A stretch of DNA of 44,050 nucleotides from an uncultured Fimbriimonadales bacterium (GTDB lineage: Bacteria; Armatimonadota; Fimbriimonadia; Fimbriimonadales; GBS-DC), in contig CALKLF010000029.1 of assembly GCA_937992175.1 (NCBI GenBank), forward strand, positions 1 to 44,050. The letters are read 5' to 3'. The position numbers were made by a program, and so were the translations under genes. Below the pieces are notes generated by a model. That model was not told where the DNA came from and did no database searches. It was given only the letters and a program-made list of their open reading frames with translations. Below, piece after piece: positions 41,152-44,050 of the stretch; within the stretch, counting starts at the first letter, position 1; each line of letters begins with the position of its first letter.

Positions 41152-43440
41152 TTACCGCTTCGGTCGGAACTGCGGTTTCGGGATATCCTCTTCCGCAGGT
41201 TCGGGTTTTTCGGGTCGGGCGGGTCGGTCGGGTCGGCGGTCGCCGCGCGGAGGTGCGGGTCGGCGGTCGCCGCCGCGTGGTGCGCTGCTGCTCACAGGCG
41301 TCGCCACCGCGCTCACTGCACCGAACTCAGCGGGCTGCTCCAAGCCGCGCGTGGTGAGGTTGATGCGCCCCATATGGTCGATCTCCTTCACGCGCACGCG
41401 CAGGGTGTCGCCCACCTTCACCACCTCTTCAGGGCGACTCACGCGCTTGTCGGTCAGGTCGCGCAGGTCAACCAGCCCCTCCTTACCGGGCAACACCTCC
41501 ACGAACGCGCCGCGCGACATGAGTCGAGTGACGCGCCCCGTGTAGACCTCGCCGACGGCGACCTCTTTGGTGAGCGCCTCGATTATCTGGCGAGCGCGCT
41601 CGCCCGACTCGCCGTCCGGCGCAGCGATATAGATTTTGCCCGTCTGCTCGATTTGAATCTGCGCGCCCGTCTCGGCGGTGATTTTCTTGACCGTCTTGCC
41701 GCCCGGTCCAATCACTTCGCCAATCTTGTCGGGGTTGATTTCCATCACGAAGATGCGCGGCGCGCGCGGCGAGACCTCCGGACGCGGCGCAGGAATCACT
41801 TCCAGCATCTTCTGCAGAATAAAGAGGCGCGATTCGCGAGCGCGTTGCAGGGTCTCGGCAATAATATGGTGGGGCAAGCCCGGAATCTTCAGGTCGAGCT
41901 GGATGGCGGTGATGCCATTCGCCGTGCCCGCGACCTTGAAGTCCATGTCGCCCGTCGCGTCTTCCATGCCCTGAATGTCAGTCAGCAGAGCGTAGCGGTC
42001 GTCGCTTTCGTAGACTAGTCCAGTGGCGATTCCAGCGACGGGGGCTTTGATAGGCACGCCGGCGTCCATCAGCGCGAGCGTGCTGCCACAGGTGCTTGCC
42101 ATCGAAGTGGAGCCGTTCGACTCCAGCACTTCGGAGTACAGTAGGATGGCGTAGGGGAACTCCTCTTCGGGTGGAATCATGCGTTCGAGAGCGCGTTCGG
42201 CGAGCATCCCGTGTCCGACCTCGCGCCTGCCCGCGCCGCGCAGGGGGCGCACCTCGCCCACGCTGAACGGCGGGAAGTTGTAGAAGTGCATATAGCGTTT
42301 GGTCTCTTCCTCGCTGAGGGCGTCCAGAATCTGCGCCTCTTGCAACGCGCCAAGCGTGCAGGTGGTCAGCACCTGCGTCTGACCGCGCTGGAACAGCCCA
42401 CTGCCATGCGTGCGCGGCAGCAGCCCGACGGCGCAGGAAATTTCGCGAATCTCATTCGGAGCGCGCCCATCGGGACGCTTGCCCTCCTCCAGAATCAACT
42501 TGCGCACGGTCTCCTTGATGACCTCGTCGACTGCCATGCTGAGTTCGAGTTCACGCCCTTCGTAGGGCGGCGGCGATTCGGGGTCGGGCGGGGTGTTCAT
42601 CCGCACGACGATTTCGTCCTTGAGCTGGCTCAGCCCCGCCTCGCGTGCAAGTTTGTCGGGGTTCTGAATCGCCTCTTTGAGCGACTCGCCCGCGAATGCC
42701 TTCACCGTCTCTTTAATCTCCGTCGGAACCAGATAGAGGGGCACTTCGGCTTTCGGCTTGCCCGTTTTTTCGCGCAGCTCCTCGATGAGCGCAATCACCT
42801 TCTGGTTCTCCAGGTGCGCCAGCTCGATGGCTTGCAGCATCACCTCCTCAGGCAGCTCGTTCGCGTCCGCCTCAATCATCATCACATGGTCAGGGCGACT
42901 GGAGACGACGAGTTCCAAATCCGAGAGTTCACTCATTTCACTGTTAGGGTTCAAAATGAACTCGCCATTCACATAGCCGACGCGCACTGCACCAAGAGGT
43001 CCATTCCACGGGATGTCAGAAATCGTGAGCGCGGCGGACGCGCCGATGATGCCCAGCACGGCGGGGGGATGGTCAAAATCGACCGAGATGGGCATCACAA
43101 TCACCTGCACCTCGTTGCGCATGCCCTTCGGGAACAGCGGGCGGATTGAGCGGTCGACCAGACGCCCCTGCACGATGGACTCGTCGGAGGGGCGACCACC
43201 GCGTTTCACGAAGCCGCCCGGAATCTTGCCGACGGCGTATTTACGCTCTTCGTAGTCGACAATCAGCGGGAAAAAGTCGATATCGGCGCGCGCCTTCTGG
43301 CTCATCGTAGCGGTCACTAAGACCACACTATCGCCGTAGCGCACAACAACCGCTGCATTCGCTTGATTCGCTAAAACGCCTGTCTCCAGCGACAGAATAT
43401 CTCCGCCGATTTCGGCGGATACAACAATAGGTTCTCGCAT
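41152..43440 (-). CDS. pnp: Polyribonucleotide nucleotidyltransferase (PNPase)
   Basis: PNPase degrades RNA from the 3' end with phosphate. The 762-residue protein has two RNase PH domains (residues about 10-140 and 320-545; KYAVGKIPGGFVKRGGRPSD; SCAVGLLPRTHGSGLFQRG; STSMASTCGSTLALMDAGV) and the helical linker between them. The KH domain follows (KIGEVIGPGGKTVKKITA, about 570-590) and then the S1 domain (VGEVYTGRVTRLMSRGAFVE). The C-terminal tail is rich in Arg, Pro and Asp/Glu repeats (RGGDRRPAPPRGDRRPDRP). GGAGGAGG stands before ATG 43440. It follows rpsO by 17 bp, the classic operon. Confidence 0.98.
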   Translation of the reverse strand: MREPIVVSAEIGGDILSLETGVLANQANAAVVVRYGDSVVLVTATMSQKARADIDFFPLIVDYEERKYAVGKIPGGFVKRGGRPSDESIVQGRLVDRSIRPLFPKGMRNEVQVIVMPISVDFDHPPAVLGIIGASAALTISDIPWNGPLGAVRVGYVNGEFILNPNSEMSELSDLELVVSSRPDHVMMIEADANELPEEVMLQAIELAHLENQKVIALIEELREKTGKPKAEVPLYLVPTEIKETVKAFAGESLKEAIQNPDKLAREAGLSQLKDEIVVRMNTPPDPESPPPYEGRELELSMAVDEVIKETVRKLILEEGKRPDGRAPNEIREISCAVGLLPRTHGSGLFQRGQTQVLTTCTLGALQEAQILDALSEEETKRYMHFYNFPPFSVGEVRPLRGAGRREVGHGMLAERALERMIPPEEEFPYAILLYSEVLESNGSTSMASTCGSTLALMDAGVPIKAPVAGIATGLVYESDDRYALLTDIQGMEDATGDMDFKVAGTANGITAIQLDLKIPGLPHHIIAETLQRARESRLFILQKMLEVIPAPRPEVSPRAPRIFVMEINPDKIGEVIGPGGKTVKKITAETGAQIQIEQTGKIYIAAPDGESGERARQIIEALTKEVAVGEVYTGRVTRLMSRGAFVEVLPGKEGLVDLRDLTDKRVSRPEEVVKVGDTLRVRVKEIDHMGRINLTTRGLEQPAEFGAVSAVATPVSSSAPRGGDRRPAPPRGDRRPDRPARPEKPEPAEEDIPKPQFRPKR

Positions 43441-43457
43441 TGAATTCTGCCTCCTCC

Positions 43458-43730
43458 TTACCGCTGCGAGCGGATGCCCAGTCGCTGCACCAGTTCGCGG
43501 TAGCGCTGGATGTCCTGATTCGCCAGATAGTTCAGCAGCTGGCGTCGCTGTCCGACCAGTTTCACCAGCCCGTAGCGGGAGTGATAGTCTTTACGGTGCG
43601 TCTTCAGATGCTCCGTCAAATAGTTGATGCGCGCAGTGAGCAGCGCAATTTGCACTTCAGGCGAGCCGGTGTCGCCCTCATGACGCTTATACTCATTGAT
43701 GATCGCCTGTTTCTGTTCGGGCGTCAGCAT
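43458..43730 (-). CDS. rpsO: 30S ribosomal protein S15
   Basis: S15 binds 16S rRNA early in small-subunit assembly. The 90-residue protein has the family pattern: [20 protein letters not shown] then [36 protein letters not shown] and [20 protein letters not shown]. Length is normal (about 88-90). The start ATG 43730 follows GGAGGTACGGAGGAAAC, with two ribosome-site-like GGAGG runs. It is the first gene of rpsO-pnp. A structured leader lies upstream. Confidence 0.98.
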   Translation of the reverse strand: MLTPEQKQAIINEYKRHEGDTGSPEVQIALLTARINYLTEHLKTHRKDYHSRYGLVKLVGQRRQLLNYLANQDIQRYRELVQRLGIRSQR

Positions 43731-43763
43731 AGCGTGTTTCCTCCGTACCTCCTCTGATGATAG

Positions 43764-43837
43764 ACGCTCTGGAGCGACGCCGCTTCACGAAACCGCCTGT
43801 GGCGGCTTGGTGAAACAGCCTTCGCTCCTACGAGCGT
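43764..43837 (-). promoter_or_regulatory. Structured leader of the rpsO-pnp operon
   Basis: Between the -10 box and the rpsO start, nested stems can form: ACGCTC/GAGCGT, GGAGCGA/TCGCTCC (43771-43777 and 43822-43828), and an inner long stem around TGT with arms like AAACCGCC/GGCGGCTT. rpsO leaders often fold to bind S15 for autoregulation, so this may be a control element. It may also be one of the dispersed hairpin repeats. Confidence 0.45.
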
Positions 43838-43845
43838 GTATCGAA

Positions 43846-43851
43846 AGTATA
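43846..43851 (-). promoter_or_regulatory. -10 box (TATACT) for rpsO-pnp
   Basis: TATACT on the minus strand (preceded by TTGGG) lies 115 bases before ATG 43730. No consensus -35 is seen at the right distance. The structured leader lies between it and the start. Confidence 0.4.
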
Positions 43852-43939
43852 CCCAATAGGAGCAAGCGCTGAGAGTGCGGTTGGGAGCGACGCTGATGCT
43901 TAAGCAGCACACAGCGCGTTTGTATCGGTTTGCTTGGCT

Positions 43940-44048
43940 GGTTCCTCGAGAAGGGCGATGTTATGGGGGTGCGACGGTTGGAACAAAAGAAATGATTCGC
44001 GACAATACCCACTGGGGGTTCCTCGAGAAGGGCGATGTTATGGGGGTG
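43940..44048. repeat. Two 32-bp direct repeats with 45 bp between them, at the window edge
   Basis: A 32-bp sequence (starting GGTTCCTCGAGAAGGGCGAT, ending GTTATGGGGGTG) occurs identically at 43940-43971 and 44017-44048. The 45 bp between are unique. The window ends 2 bases after the second copy. This could be the first two repeats of a CRISPR array, or a 77-bp tandem repeat. The stretch 43852-43939 holds nothing else I can support. Confidence 0.75.
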
Positions 44049-44050
44049 GG

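Noticed and set aside
41041-42018. 325-codon open frame on the plus strand
   Set aside because: It is antisense to pnp, whose protein is fully conserved; GC-rich codon use leaves the opposite strand open.

Overview
The window is a 44 kb stretch of a GC-rich bacterial chromosome carrying mostly housekeeping and envelope genes. The mix suggests a deep-branching, Gram-negative-like bacterium. It has an rpsO-pnp operon, dapB-dapA, panD, hisF, serA, ftsH, a PEP-CTERM secreted protein, an SLBB export-type protein, many TPR proteins, and hairpin repeats that invade genes. Armatimonadota (Fimbriimonadales-like) is my best guess, from gene style only. No rRNA is present, so the placement is not proven.

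Layout: 0-1.4 kb holds a DNA methyltransferase cut by the window edge, convergent with a likely restriction endonuclease. 1.4-6.3 kb is a scarred region: a possible small RNA, a decayed IS5/IS427-type element with perfect ends, a secreted DegP-like pseudoprotease with TPR-like repeats, a frameshifted thpR, a cinA C-terminal fragment cut next to a transposase remnant, and two small unknown genes. 6.3-11.8 kb is a minus-strand run (panD, HAD phosphatase, a 1095-residue GH42-like protein, hisF, a small secreted protein). serA is divergent at 11.9-13.1 kb, followed by a frameshifted secreted TPR gene.

14.3-23.8 kb is the most unusual part. It encodes an ECF-like sigma factor, a zinc-finger anti-sigma-like membrane protein, a degenerate sigma factor fused to a HAF-repeat beta-propeller, a secreted TPR-CHAT protease-like protein, a second zinc-finger protein without a membrane segment, and an SLBB export-type protein. 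All are on one strand and the two sigma and two zinc-finger proteins are paralogous. I read this as a candidate cell-surface signalling module, possibly involving proteolysis.

23.7-28.4 kb (minus) has an orphan-type DNA methyltransferase, a GT2 glycosyltransferase and a GH20 hexosaminidase. A serpin remnant follows, then ftsH, a SPOR-domain protein and a group-2-like sigma-70 factor. 33.4-35.2 kb has dapB-dapA and tRNA-Pro(CGG). 35.3-41 kb has a very small gene, a membrane protein, a lipoprotein and a large secreted FlgD-Ig-like protein, and a truncated trypsin-like PEP-CTERM protein. pnp and rpsO close the window, with a direct-repeat pair at the right edge.

Three themes cut across the window. 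Short GC-rich hairpin repeats lie between genes and also inside reading frames. Several genes have a -10 box 6 to 9 bases before the start codon, which implies leaderless messages. Several genes are disrupted by single-base changes in homopolymers, which could be real decay or assembly error.
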